A stretch of 64,000 nt of DNA, from positions 62,001 to 126,000 of the forward strand of contig NZ_CAXBGN010000001.1 in NCBI RefSeq assembly GCF_963975415.1, given 5' to 3'. Both the position numbers and the translations under genes were made by a program. Shown here in pieces: positions 46,483 to 56,640 of the stretch. This DNA comes from Kriegella sp963975415 (GTDB taxonomy: Bacteria > Bacteroidota > Bacteroidia > Flavobacteriales > Flavobacteriaceae). Under the pieces are notes generated by a model. The model searched no databases. It saw only the letters and a program-made list of their open reading frames with translations, and was not told the origin of the DNA. Each line of letters begins with the position of its first letter. Position 1 is the first letter of the stretch.

Positions 46483-46718
46483 AAAACATATAAAACCATA
46501 AAAAAGATAAATTATTAACCCGTTTTATTCTTACGGTTTTAATAACATGGCAATGGACGCAAAAAATTATCTCACATGAATATTGTAATACTTTTTTGAC
46601 AGAAACAAATATAATATTGTCTTTTTTGTGCTGTATGACATACATTCTTTGATACAATTTTCCTATCTTTATGGTATACTCCCTAATTTCCCCTATAATA
46701 CGAATTATTTGTATTAAA

Positions 46719-48224
46719 ATGAATATGACGGATACTGATAAAGCTGTTGAAGTTTGCAAACGCATTCTTAATAGGTCTTCGGATATTGTTTTCTTTATAG
46801 ATAATCGAGGGTTTGTTTCTTGGGCAAACATCATTGGTGGGGAATTTAAAATGCAATTATCGGCCAATATTTTTATCGAAACGATTCATATTGATGACCG
46901 AGAGAATGCTCGAGATATATTGGAGGAGGTAATGGGGAGTGGTAATGGAGATGCGAAATGTGTTTGTAGACATATACTTCAAAATGGCACAACTGTGGTG
47001 TTGGAGTGGACGTTTTCAGCATTGGCCGACACTGAACTATTAAGTTGTTTGGCAAAAGAAAAAAAGGGAACCACTAAGGAAGAAGAGAAAGTTTTTCGGT
47101 TAGAGCATTTGGAAAATGAGATAATGGCCCATGCTATGGAAACTATGCCCAATACCATGGGTGTTTTTAATAAGTATGTTGAAGGTATTGAAAAGATTTT
47201 CCCTGATTTAAAAGCCTCCATTTTAATAGTTGACAATGGAAGGTTAAGAAATTTAGCTTCGCCAGGATTACCCAAAGCCTACATTAACCTTGTAAATGGA
47301 CTGCCTATTGGCCCCAAGGTTGGCTCTTGTGGTACAGCTGCTTTTCTTAAAAAACGAATTATAGTTGAAGATATAGCCACAGACCCATTATGGGAAGATA
47401 CCAAGAATGTAGCACTTCCTTTTGGGCTTAGGGCTTGTTGGTCACAACCGATATTGAATTCAAAAAAGGAAGTTATTGCGACTTTTGCCAATTATTATCT
47501 AACCATACGTAAACCCACTAAAAAGGAATTGAGAATTTTTGAAAGGCTGGCTTCACTCATTGGTATCATCCTAGAAAATCATAGAAATAATAAAAAGCTA
47601 TCTTCAAATAGCGAATTGTTCAACTATGTAAATTTAGCCACAAATGATGCCATATATGATTGGGATTTGAAGAAAGATGACTTTAAATGTGGGCATAGCT
47701 TTACTCGACTGTTCGGTCACGAAGTGAATGGGCAATCGTATTCAATTTCGAAGTGGACTGCATTTATACATCCAGATGACCTTTTACATAACCGAAGTGA
47801 ATTTTTGGTGTTTTCTAAAAATCCAAAGGCAAAACGGTGGGCCATCAATTATCGTTTTATGAAAAAGAACGGCATGTATGCCTATGTTGAGGAAATGGCT
47901 TATGCCGTTCGGGATAAAAAAGGGGAAATTGTAAGAATGATAGGAGTTTTAAGTGATATCACCGAAAAATTAAATTATATTGAAACGGTCGAAGAACAAA
48001 ATAGACGCCTTAAGGAAATTGCATGGGAGCAATCTCATTCCGTTCGGGCTCCCGTTGCTCGATTAATGTGGATTATCGACTTGATCAGAACTGAGGAACT
48101 AACGGAAGAAGAAAAAAAAATACTTTTGGCAAGTATGCTTTCGTCGGCAGAGGAAATCGATACGATTATTCGAAGTATTACGGAAAAAACATACAAATTG
48201 AAGCAAGAGACCAAAAATGTATAA
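46719..48224 (+). CDS. PAS-GAF-PAS protein with a histidine-box but no ATPase domain
   Basis: About 501 residues from the ATG at 46719. An N-terminal PAS (SSDIVFFIDNRGFVSW), a GAF-like domain (about 150-310), a second PAS with PAC (FIHPDD; RMIGVLSDITEK), then a helix pair with WEQSHSVRAPVARLM, the phospho-acceptor box of histidine kinases. The chain ends about 60 residues later, so the ATP-binding domain is missing. It may be a sensor that is phosphorylated by another kinase or works by dimerisation. An upstream start at 46671 is possible. Confidence 0.85.
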   Translation: MNMTDTDKAVEVCKRILNRSSDIVFFIDNRGFVSWANIIGGEFKMQLSANIFIETIHIDDRENARDILEEVMGSGNGDAKCVCRHILQNGTTVVLEWTFSALADTELLSCLAKEKKGTTKEEEKVFRLEHLENEIMAHAMETMPNTMGVFNKYVEGIEKIFPDLKASILIVDNGRLRNLASPGLPKAYINLVNGLPIGPKVGSCGTAAFLKKRIIVEDIATDPLWEDTKNVALPFGLRACWSQPILNSKKEVIATFANYYLTIRKPTKKELRIFERLASLIGIILENHRNNKKLSSNSELFNYVNLATNDAIYDWDLKKDDFKCGHSFTRLFGHEVNGQSYSISKWTAFIHPDDLLHNRSEFLVFSKNPKAKRWAINYRFMKKNGMYAYVEEMAYAVRDKKGEIVRMIGVLSDITEKLNYIETVEEQNRRLKEIAWEQSHSVRAPVARLMWIIDLIRTEELTEEEKKILLASMLSSAEEIDTIIRSITEKTYKLKQETKNV

Positions 48225-48251
48225 TTAAATATCTGAGGGCTTTCATGAATA

Positions 48252-49115
48252 TTAGTTGAAGCCAATTTTACCCAATGCCTTGTGGCTAACTTCAATTGCC
48301 TCTAATGGCTGCATCGTAAAAGTTTTGTCTTGTTCGACCATATAATATTTCATTCCCGACAGTTTTTTGTGGGATAAAATTCTTTTAAAGTCAATGTTTC
48401 CGTTGCCAACAGGAGCAAATCGGCCTTGATCATCCATATCTTTTACGTGCCATATCTTAAAACGGCCCGGGTATTTTTCAAAATACTTTACGGGATCTGC
48501 GCCAGCTTTGGTTACCCAGTAGAGATCCATTTGAAAATTGACAAATTTAGGGTCTGTGTGCTCCAACAAATAGTCAATCGGTACAATACCCTCTTTGTCT
48601 TTTTTAAATTCAAAATCATGATTATGATATAGTAATTTCAAACCTGCCGCTTTACACTTTTTTCCAATACTATTAATTATGTTGGCCAAATTGGCAGCGC
48701 CACCCGTCATGCCCATAGATTGACTGGCTTGATCATACTTGAAAAGTCCCATTGGGGGTATCGGAATAACAAAATACTTAAATCCAGCGGCTTTAACATC
48801 AGCAATCATGGCGTCAGCATTAGCCAAAGTAACCGTAGCTTGATGAGAACTTATTGGTCGAAGATCTAGTTCTTTCAGCAGTTTTTTGAAATCTGAAGGA
48901 GCCATATCATAAAACTTGCCATCTGCATACCCAGCGGCTTCAATATTCTTATAATTTGCCTCCGATACGGCTTGTAATGTAGCCCTGACATTGGTTCCCA
49001 TATCATCACGAACCGTATAAAGCGCAAGCCCTCCAAATTTCTTTTGGGCCTCGCCTGTAAATGGTGCAACTATAAAAAACAGTGCAATTACGAATCTTGT
49101 TATGGTATGGTACAT
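48252..49115 (-). CDS. Secreted sugar phosphate isomerase/epimerase-like protein
   Basis: A 287-residue xylose isomerase-like TIM barrel with an N-terminal signal peptide (to about residue 23). Visible ligand motifs: LLYHNHDFEF, NFQMDLYW and KIWHVKDMD. Periplasmic members of this family often accompany DUF1080 and Gfo/Idh/MocA genes in Bacteroidota, which are found 7 kb away here. The substrate is unknown. Confidence 0.87.
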   Translation of the reverse strand: MYHTITRFVIALFFIVAPFTGEAQKKFGGLALYTVRDDMGTNVRATLQAVSEANYKNIEAAGYADGKFYDMAPSDFKKLLKELDLRPISSHQATVTLANADAMIADVKAAGFKYFVIPIPPMGLFKYDQASQSMGMTGGAANLANIINSIGKKCKAAGLKLLYHNHDFEFKKDKEGIVPIDYLLEHTDPKFVNFQMDLYWVTKAGADPVKYFEKYPGRFKIWHVKDMDDQGRFAPVGNGNIDFKRILSHKKLSGMKYYMVEQDKTFTMQPLEAIEVSHKALGKIGFN

Positions 49116-49371
49116 CGAATTATTTCATTGTGTTAAGTGTCAAAAATAGCGAATACCTGCAAACTTATTGGACTATAGTAAGAAATGTAAAGGTCTGAAT
49201 GGTTTTATGGTCTGTTCGGATGTTTGAAATAAACACTTTCTTCTACTAGTCTATACATCAAAACAAATTCTCTTTATTCCTATACTGGTAAAAGATGGCT
49301 TATAAACTTTAGTAAAATTTTAAAAAGCCGTTATTGGGAATATGTTTAACTTAAAGGTAATTAAAAAATAA

Positions 49372-49929
49372 ATGATGATGAAAACAAACGTATTGCTATT
49401 GTTTATGACCATGGTGTTTTTAGCCTGTGGGTCACATTCAAACAAGACAGTAGCTCGGGCGCAAAGTCGACAATTAGATGATTTAGTCGCCACGAAATCA
49501 TTTGAGATTGTAAGCGATTGGGCCTCCCCGATGGGTACTACTAGTATGAACAACGTTATCAATTCAGGCTTGTTGGGCCCTGGAAACAACGCAGGTCATA
49601 TCAACTTAATAGGAAATTCGAATTATTTGCGTGTAGAAGGTGACAGCGTATCAGCCTATTTACCCTATTTTGGTGAACGACAAATGGGCGGTGGGTATGA
49701 TAGCGACGGTGGCAATATACAGTTCGAAGGTGTGCCTGAAGATTATGAAATCAAGCAAGACGAACAAACAAAGCGTTACGAAATAAGCTTCAAGATAAAC
49801 AGAAAGATAGAAAGCTTTACAGTTCGGGCAACTCTAATGCCGAACTTATCAAGTACAGTCAACATTACTAGTTCACAGCGATTTCCTATACGTTATCGCG
49901 GAAACGTCTCTGAAATTTCGAAAAAGTAG
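49372..49929 (+). CDS. DUF4251 lipoprotein
   Basis: A 185-residue lipoprotein (lipobox VFLACGSH) with the DUF4251 pattern YLPYFGERQMGGGYDSDGG. No function is known for the family. The start has three ATG choices in a row (49372-49380). A stand-alone gene. Confidence 0.85.
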   Translation: MMMKTNVLLLFMTMVFLACGSHSNKTVARAQSRQLDDLVATKSFEIVSDWASPMGTTSMNNVINSGLLGPGNNAGHINLIGNSNYLRVEGDSVSAYLPYFGERQMGGGYDSDGGNIQFEGVPEDYEIKQDEQTKRYEISFKINRKIESFTVRATLMPNLSSTVNITSSQRFPIRYRGNVSEISKK

Positions 49930-50037
49930 TGAACACTTATTTATCGGGCAAAATTTTTGATTTTTTTAGTAGTGCCTTCATTAAGATTTTAATACATTTT
50001 ACGACCAAATGGTCATTCCAATTAATTGGGCATACTT

Positions 50038-51075
50038 ATGACGAAACAACATACAAAAATTCCATATTCCATATTAGAGTTAGCCACAGTGGGAGAGGGG
50101 GCCAAACTAACCGATGTCTATAGAGATAGCCTTAATTTGGCGCAGAAGGCTGAAGAAATGGGGTATTCTCGGTTTTGGTTGGCAGAGCATCACAATATGG
50201 TTAGTATTGCTAGCTCAGCTACCTCTGTATTGATGGGCTATATTGCAGGAGGTACTCGAAGTATACGTGTAGGATCGGGAGGTATTATGTTGCCCAACCA
50301 TTCGCCCTTGCTCATCGCCGAGCAATTCGGAACACTTGGATCCTTATACCCTAAGCGTATTGATTTGGGTTTGGGAAGAGCCCCGGGGACCGATCAACTC
50401 ACGGCACAGGCAATTCGGCCAGATCGAATGCAGGCCGTATACGACTTTCCAGAAGAAGTTGGGAAAATTCAACAATATTTTTCCCATGAAAATCGAAACG
50501 CCAAAGTCAGGGCTACGGTTGCAGAGGGCGTAGACGTACCGATATACATATTAGGATCAAGTACTGATAGTGCGCACTTGGCAGCCAGAAAAGGACTCCC
50601 TTATGTTTTCGCAAGTCATTTTGCACCTACCCATTTATTTGAGGCTTTGAATATTTATTATAACAATTTTGAGCCTTCTACATATTTAGAAGCTCCTTAT
50701 ACCATGGGTTGTATCAACGTAATTGCAGCCGATACTGATGTTGAAGCCGAGCGCATATCGACTTCTATGCTCCGTTTGATGTTGGGGGTGATGACCGGTA
50801 AATTAGATTATCTTAAGGCTCCCATCGATATGACGCCACAACTACGACAAATTTCTAAAGAACCTGCTTTTCAACGAATGCTAAAATATGCCTTTGTAGG
50901 AAGTAAAGAAACGGTACGTCAAAAAACGGTGTCTTTTTTACAAGAAACAGGGGTTAATGAAATTATGGCTGTTTCCCATATCTATAACCCTGATGAGCGA
51001 ATCAAATCTTTCCAAATTTTTTCTGAAATAATGAAGGAAAATATAAGCGAACACCAGTCCATTTCACTTCAATAA
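50038..51075 (+). CDS. LLM-class flavin-dependent oxidoreductase
   Basis: About 345 residues from the ATG at 50038 (a TTG lies 12 bases upstream). Luciferase-like monooxygenase fold: RFWLAEHHNM, GSGGIMLPNHSPL, AEQFGTL and RIDLGLGRAPGTD, the pattern of the YhbW/LuxA-like subgroup. It uses FMN; the substrate is unknown. Confidence 0.9.
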   Translation: MTKQHTKIPYSILELATVGEGAKLTDVYRDSLNLAQKAEEMGYSRFWLAEHHNMVSIASSATSVLMGYIAGGTRSIRVGSGGIMLPNHSPLLIAEQFGTLGSLYPKRIDLGLGRAPGTDQLTAQAIRPDRMQAVYDFPEEVGKIQQYFSHENRNAKVRATVAEGVDVPIYILGSSTDSAHLAARKGLPYVFASHFAPTHLFEALNIYYNNFEPSTYLEAPYTMGCINVIAADTDVEAERISTSMLRLMLGVMTGKLDYLKAPIDMTPQLRQISKEPAFQRMLKYAFVGSKETVRQKTVSFLQETGVNEIMAVSHIYNPDERIKSFQIFSEIMKENISEHQSISLQ

Positions 51076-51515
51076 AACATATCTAATCCATAACAATATT
51101 CTTTTTTTGGGATAAAGGGATAAGAATATCCTCACAAACCGGAATAAAAAGATAATTTAAGTGTAACCATAACATTTTATCGATAAGCCCCATAATTTAT
51201 GGTGGAATAGTGGATTTTACAGGTCGTAAAACGGCCAAGATTAAATAGAAAAAAAAGAATATTTTGTTTTTTTATTTGAAATCTATAACTATCTTCGAAA
51301 GGTTAAAAATTTGTTAATGCATAATTTTTGCGTTGTTTTTATGGGGAAATAATATCAATTGTAAAGATAAATTAAGAGGTGTTTAAAATTACACCGCTTA
51401 TTTATTAATATGATATTTTCCTGTTTTAAGAATTTAAGGAGTTTTCTTTAACAAATTGAACTACGATTACAACCAGAGTACCTCAACTATTTTTTTTAAA
51501 CTAACTTAATTTATT
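51076..51515. other. Intergenic region before the SusC gene
   Basis: 440 AT-rich bases without a convincing gene, which should hold the promoter of the SusC-SusD operon. Two short inverted repeats are visible (GGATA/TATCC near 51118-51131 and GGTGT/ACACC near 51380). TTTG and TATCTTCG elements near 51263-51297 resemble Bacteroidota promoter parts, but the spacing is wrong, so I call no promoter. Confidence 0.5.
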
Positions 51516-54500
51516 ATGATGAAAAATCGCTTACAAAAACTGATGCCAAAGGCGACGGGCTTCTTATTGCCCGTTATGCTGTTTTCTATGGGCATGCCAC
51601 CAACGGCAGCCCATGCAAAATTAAACGAGCCAAATGCTCTTAACGAAAAAATACAATCGATTGTAAATGGTACGGTCACCGATGAAGATGGTATTCCGCT
51701 CCCGGGAGCCAGTGTGGTCGTAAAAGGAACATCAATAGGTTCCGTCACCGATTTTGACGGTAACTATTCTATAGAAGTTGCTTCCGATGCCACATTGGTA
51801 TTTAGCTATATCGGGTATACCACAACAGAAGTTGCTGTTGGGGGACAATCGACGGTGAACGCAAGTCTTGCTATTGACGCAGCCAAACTAGACGAAGTAG
51901 TAGTGGTCGGTTATGGTACCCAGAAAAAGAAGAACTTGACAGGTTCAGTGGGTATTGCCGACGCAGAGCGTCTCGAGAACAGGCCCATTACTTCGGCAGG
52001 ACAAGGATTACAGGGGGTTATACCCAATCTAAATATTTCGATACGAAACGGTGATCCAACAGATAATGCTGAGTTCAACATTCGTGGATTTACCTCAATC
52101 AATGGCGGTAGCCCCCTAATCTTGGTCGATGGGGTACCGATGGATTTGGAACGAATCAATCCGAACGACATTAAAAGTATTTCCGTACTTAAAGATGCTT
52201 CTGCAGCAGCAGTTTATGGTGCAAGGGGAGCTTTCGGGGTTATTTTGGTAGAAACTAAAAAAGGGAGAATCGGAAAAACCAGTATTAACTTTAGTACCCA
52301 ACAATCGTATGCCAAGCCGATATTTCATATCGATCCGGTAACCAACCCTTATGACCTCGTCAATTATATTAACAGGGCTACAATCAACACCAGTGGTCAA
52401 CCCAGATACGATGACGAATTTGTAGCGGGAACACTGAGGTACGTTAACAACCCGACCTTGGAGAACGAATGGGATGTTGTAAACGGAAATCTTAGATATT
52501 ACGGTAATAACGATTATAACAATCGAGCCATTGCCGATTTCGCACCACAGCAAACCTATGATTTTAGCATAAGTGGAGCTAATGAAAAGGCTTCGTATTA
52601 CGCTTCTTTCGGGTATCTGAAAAAAGATGGGTATATCAACAACAGCGAAAAAAACGAGAAATACAACCGTTACAATATCTTGATGAAGATGGACTTCCAA
52701 GTGAATGATTGGTTGAATCTTGATTCGAAGATTGTTTATAACAATCAAAATAGTGATAAACCACACTTTTATAATTGGGATGTGAATATTAATTCCGTGG
52801 CGAGGGTTTTACCCATTACGCCCGTAGAATTTCCTGATTTGCCGTATTATCAGACCCCGGGAGACCGTGCGGACTATGAGCAATACATTGGCAAGTACTT
52901 TAGCAGCAACATCTTTTTACCGTATTTGGAAGATGGTGGGCGAGATACCTTTGTTGTCGGTGATCTTTGGTTGACCCAAGGTGCTACGATCGAACCTGTA
53001 ACTGGGTTAAAAATTAGAAGTGAATTTTCGTACAATTCCGTTAATAGAAATGACAAAGACGTTGCTAGTAAAATTGAGGTAATCGATACAGACTTAAATG
53101 CTGATCCCATTATCACCAACGGTCTAAGTGGAAATGACTTTATACAAGAGTCCAATAACCGCAACGAATATTATGTTTTTAATGCCTTTGCCGAGTATGA
53201 GTTTAATGCTGATCGTACGGAGAAAGATCATTTAGTAAAAGCCATGATCGGTTTTAACCAAGAATGGGGTCATAACAGATATTTCTCTGCCCGTGCACAA
53301 ACCTTGATAACACCTTTGATCAATAACATCAGCGCGACTACCGGAGCGCAAACCACAGGTGGCAACGAATCGGCTTTCTCATTAAGAGGTGCTTTCTATC
53401 GTTTCAACTATATTTATAAAGACCGGTATTTATTTGAAGCGAATGGCCGTTATGATGGTACTTCGCGTTTCCCTTCCGATGATCGCTTCGGATTCTTCCC
53501 TTCATTCTCTGCAGGTTGGAACATATCGGAAGAGCCTTTTATGCAAGGAGCTACGGGCTGGTTAGATCAATTTAAGATTCGTGGATCTTGGGGTTCTTTG
53601 GGGAATCAATCCGTAGAAGAGGAATATGGAAATTATCCTTATATAACAAGTTTGGGATCAAACACCTCTCCTTTTATTTTAGGCTCGGGCAGAACACCCT
53701 ATGTTAGCCCAGGAGGTTTGGTAAGCCCTAGTTTAACTTGGGAAACGGTAGAATCTAAAAACGTTGGTATTGATTTAGCTTTTTTCAAGAATAAATTGGC
53801 CATTTCGGCGGATTATTTTACCCGCGACACGAAAGACATGTTAATGTCTATAGATTACCCGGGTCTTTTGGGTACCAGTGCACCGGCTAGTAATGCCGCT
53901 GATTTGCGTACAAAAGGTTGGGAACTATCCGTCAATTGGCGCGACACCTTTGGTGATTATGGAAGATGGGGTCTAAACTTGGCACTTTCCGATAATCAAT
54001 CTGAAATCACTAAATACGACAACCCATCAGGCGCGCTTTCAGAATATTATGTGGGCCAACAAGTTGGAGAAATCTGGGGTTATGAAACGGTTGGTATTTT
54101 TCAAACTGATGCCGAAGTGGCAGCAGCACCGGATCAATCGCCCATTGGTAACAACTGGTCGGCCGGTGATATTCAATATGCCGATTTGAATGGCGACGGC
54201 AAAATAGATAGCGGTAGTTCTACGCTTGATGATCCGGGAGATCGTAAAATAATTGGTAATACGACCGCGCGCTACTCCTTTGGAATCAACCCAGAAGTCA
54301 GTTATAAAAATTGGACATTGAACATGTTCTTTCAGGGAGTATTTAGGGATTACCTTCCGAGCAACGGAAACTGGAATGCCTTTTATCCTAACAATGCGAA
54401 TCTTGTTGAAAAGTATTATCTATCGGAATCATGGAGTCCCGATAACCCGAATGCATATTTTGCAAAGCCTTTGATCGGTACTTCGGATAAGCGTAATATT

Positions 54501-54749
54501 CTACCCCAATCACGTTACGTTCAAGATGCATCTTACATACGTCTTAAGAATATCACCTTAAGTTATGATTTGCCATCTACCTTACTTGACAAACTCGGGA
54601 TGAGCAAATTGCAATTATATTTGGCAGGACAGAACTTATGGGAATCAACTAAAATGCATAAACCGCTTGATCCAGAATCGGTATTTACAGTGACCCAAGA
54701 ATATTATTTACAACGAATTATGACTTTTGGAGTCAATGTATCGTTTTAA
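51516..54749 (+). CDS. SusC/RagA-type TonB-linked outer-membrane transporter
   Basis: A 1077-residue protein: signal peptide (to about 34), CarbopepD-like domain (VNGTVTDEDGIPLPGASVVVKG), the SusC hallmark LDEVVVVGYGTQKKKNLTGSV, plug with VDGVP and VYGARGAFGVILVETKKG, then a 22-strand barrel ending in Phe. It imports a glycan fragment with the SusD partner encoded 20 bases downstream. Confidence 0.96.
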   Translation: MMKNRLQKLMPKATGFLLPVMLFSMGMPPTAAHAKLNEPNALNEKIQSIVNGTVTDEDGIPLPGASVVVKGTSIGSVTDFDGNYSIEVASDATLVFSYIGYTTTEVAVGGQSTVNASLAIDAAKLDEVVVVGYGTQKKKNLTGSVGIADAERLENRPITSAGQGLQGVIPNLNISIRNGDPTDNAEFNIRGFTSINGGSPLILVDGVPMDLERINPNDIKSISVLKDASAAAVYGARGAFGVILVETKKGRIGKTSINFSTQQSYAKPIFHIDPVTNPYDLVNYINRATINTSGQPRYDDEFVAGTLRYVNNPTLENEWDVVNGNLRYYGNNDYNNRAIADFAPQQTYDFSISGANEKASYYASFGYLKKDGYINNSEKNEKYNRYNILMKMDFQVNDWLNLDSKIVYNNQNSDKPHFYNWDVNINSVARVLPITPVEFPDLPYYQTPGDRADYEQYIGKYFSSNIFLPYLEDGGRDTFVVGDLWLTQGATIEPVTGLKIRSEFSYNSVNRNDKDVASKIEVIDTDLNADPIITNGLSGNDFIQESNNRNEYYVFNAFAEYEFNADRTEKDHLVKAMIGFNQEWGHNRYFSARAQTLITPLINNISATTGAQTTGGNESAFSLRGAFYRFNYIYKDRYLFEANGRYDGTSRFPSDDRFGFFPSFSAGWNISEEPFMQGATGWLDQFKIRGSWGSLGNQSVEEEYGNYPYITSLGSNTSPFILGSGRTPYVSPGGLVSPSLTWETVESKNVGIDLAFFKNKLAISADYFTRDTKDMLMSIDYPGLLGTSAPASNAADLRTKGWELSVNWRDTFGDYGRWGLNLALSDNQSEITKYDNPSGALSEYYVGQQVGEIWGYETVGIFQTDAEVAAAPDQSPIGNNWSAGDIQYADLNGDGKIDSGSSTLDDPGDRKIIGNTTARYSFGINPEVSYKNWTLNMFFQGVFRDYLPSNGNWNAFYPNNANLVEKYYLSESWSPDNPNAYFAKPLIGTSDKRNILPQSRYVQDASYIRLKNITLSYDLPSTLLDKLGMSKLQLYLAGQNLWESTKMHKPLDPESVFTVTQEYYLQRIMTFGVNVSF

Positions 54750-54769
54750 TCAAAAGAAAATATATTACT

Positions 54770-56545
54770 ATGAAAACATATAGATTTAAAAATATAATGT
54801 GGTTTGCGGCGATACTCTTTTTGTTCGGTTGCAACGATGACTTTTTAGAAAGGGTACCGCTTGACAGCGTCAGTGATGCTACCTTTTGGGCTACCGAAAG
54901 TGACCTACAGGTGTATAACAACAACTTTTATGACTTGGCCAGAAATGATGATAACGTTCCCATTATGATGGGTCATGACGACTCATTTGATAGTCACAAA
55001 TATGGCATTTGGTATCTAGACGAAGCCTCCGATAACATTGTGGCGCAGCACAGCAGACATGACCGATATCGTTCTTTACGTGCGGGTATTCATGTAGTGC
55101 CGGATGGTGCCCAATGGTATGGTTATAAAGGTTGGAATTTTGTCCGCTCCTTAAATATTGGGTTGAAAAACTATGACCTTGCCAATGTTTCCGAAGAAAT
55201 TAAAAACAAATATCGCGCTGAAGCACGTCTATTTAGAGGGTGGTTCTACTATGATAAAGTATCAAAATTCGGTGATATTACCTGGTTGGATGAAGAACTT
55301 TCTACTGATTCAGAAGCACTTTTTAGTGCGAGAACGCCTAGAGATGAAGTGATGGCCAACGTTCTGGCAGATTTAAACTTTGCTGTAGCAAACATTCCTG
55401 AATCATGGGGCGATGGTGGTAACCATGGCCGATTGAATCGTTGGGCCGCCTTATTGGTGAAGTCAAGAATTTGTCTTTTTGAAGGCACGTGGCAAAAATA
55501 CCATGGTGGCAGTAATAGTGACATGTGGTTAACGGAAGCGGCAAATGCGGCCAAAGAGCTTATAGATAATGGTCCATATTCATTGTATAGTACCGGTGAT
55601 CCCCAACACGATTATAACGCTTTTCACCGTCAATTAGACCTTGATGGCAACCCAGAAGTTATACTTTGGAGAAAATATGATCCAGGACAATACACGAATC
55701 ATGTTATGTCATATTGGAGAGGTTATAATGGTGGTGCGACCAAAAGCATGGTGGAAGACTACTTGTGTATTGATGGTGACCCCATAACACTTTCTGATCA
55801 GTATGCCGGAGATGCCACCATTGAAGATGTTTTTGTAAACAGAGATCCTCGGTTACGACAAACGATTTTACACCCTGAAGATCGGGAGTTTTATAACTTT
55901 GGTAATAGCGGTGACTTTACGTATCCACGAGTTACCGGTATGGTAGGTGGAGAAAAAAGTGCAACGGGCTATCAGATTATAAAGGTTTATGATGTTGCTG
56001 CGGCTTATCGGTCGTATAACACTTCATGGACACCCGCAATTACCTTACGTTTGGGCGAAGCACTGTTAAATTATGCAGAAGCTACGGCTGAATTGGGAAC
56101 CATTACGCAAGATATTTTGGATATGACCATCAATGCGCTGCGCGACCGGGTAGCCATGCCACATCTTGATATCACCAATGTTCCTGTGGATCCAAGATAT
56201 ACGGGTGATGGTGTTTCGCCATTACTAATTGAGATCAGAAGGGAACGTCGTGTTGAATTGTTTATGGAAGGTTTCCGTTACGATGATCTTAGACGTTGGA
56301 AACAAGGTTCGAAATTAGCGAAGAAAGATTATGGTTTATTATGGGATGCCGCGGCAGAAGCACGATACGAAGGTGCTACAGTAATTACAGCGGTTGATCC
56401 AGAATCTGGAAAAACCTATATTGATCCTTATGGTGGATCAGATTGGGCTAGTCCCCAGTTTGATGAAAACAAACATTATTTGTGGCCTATTCCACTTTCC
56501 GAAATTTCTCAAAACCCCGACCTGGGCCAAAATCCTGGTTGGTAA
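54770..56545 (+). CDS. SusD/RagB-type glycan-binding lipoprotein
   Basis: A 591-residue lipoprotein (LFLFGCNDDFLERVPLD, the usual SusD start) with TPR-like helices and the C-terminal signature LLIEIRRERRVELFMEGFRYDDLRRWK, ending PLSEISQNPDLGQNPGW. It binds the glycan at the cell surface and caps the SusC barrel. Confidence 0.96.
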   Translation: MKTYRFKNIMWFAAILFLFGCNDDFLERVPLDSVSDATFWATESDLQVYNNNFYDLARNDDNVPIMMGHDDSFDSHKYGIWYLDEASDNIVAQHSRHDRYRSLRAGIHVVPDGAQWYGYKGWNFVRSLNIGLKNYDLANVSEEIKNKYRAEARLFRGWFYYDKVSKFGDITWLDEELSTDSEALFSARTPRDEVMANVLADLNFAVANIPESWGDGGNHGRLNRWAALLVKSRICLFEGTWQKYHGGSNSDMWLTEAANAAKELIDNGPYSLYSTGDPQHDYNAFHRQLDLDGNPEVILWRKYDPGQYTNHVMSYWRGYNGGATKSMVEDYLCIDGDPITLSDQYAGDATIEDVFVNRDPRLRQTILHPEDREFYNFGNSGDFTYPRVTGMVGGEKSATGYQIIKVYDVAAAYRSYNTSWTPAITLRLGEALLNYAEATAELGTITQDILDMTINALRDRVAMPHLDITNVPVDPRYTGDGVSPLLIEIRRERRVELFMEGFRYDDLRRWKQGSKLAKKDYGLLWDAAAEARYEGATVITAVDPESGKTYIDPYGGSDWASPQFDENKHYLWPIPLSEISQNPDLGQNPGW

Positions 56546-56568
56546 CTGAGGTATCATTTAAAAAGACG

Positions 56569-56599
56569 AAGCCATCCTTATACGATGGCTTTGTTTTTT
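56569..56599 (+). terminator. Terminator after the SusD gene
   Basis: An 8-base stem AAGCCATC/GATGGCTT with a 7-base loop, followed by TGTTTTTT. It lies between the SusD and lyase genes, so the lyase may be expressed at a lower level or from its own promoter. Confidence 0.8.
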
Positions 56600-56640
56600 G
56601 AAATTTGTAACATACCTATTAATTTTTAAACTCTTATACC

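Noticed and set aside
51263..51297. Bacteroidota-type promoter before the SusC gene
   Set aside because: TTTG and a TAnnTTTG-like element exist, but the spacing (11 or 23 bases) does not fit the usual about 19.
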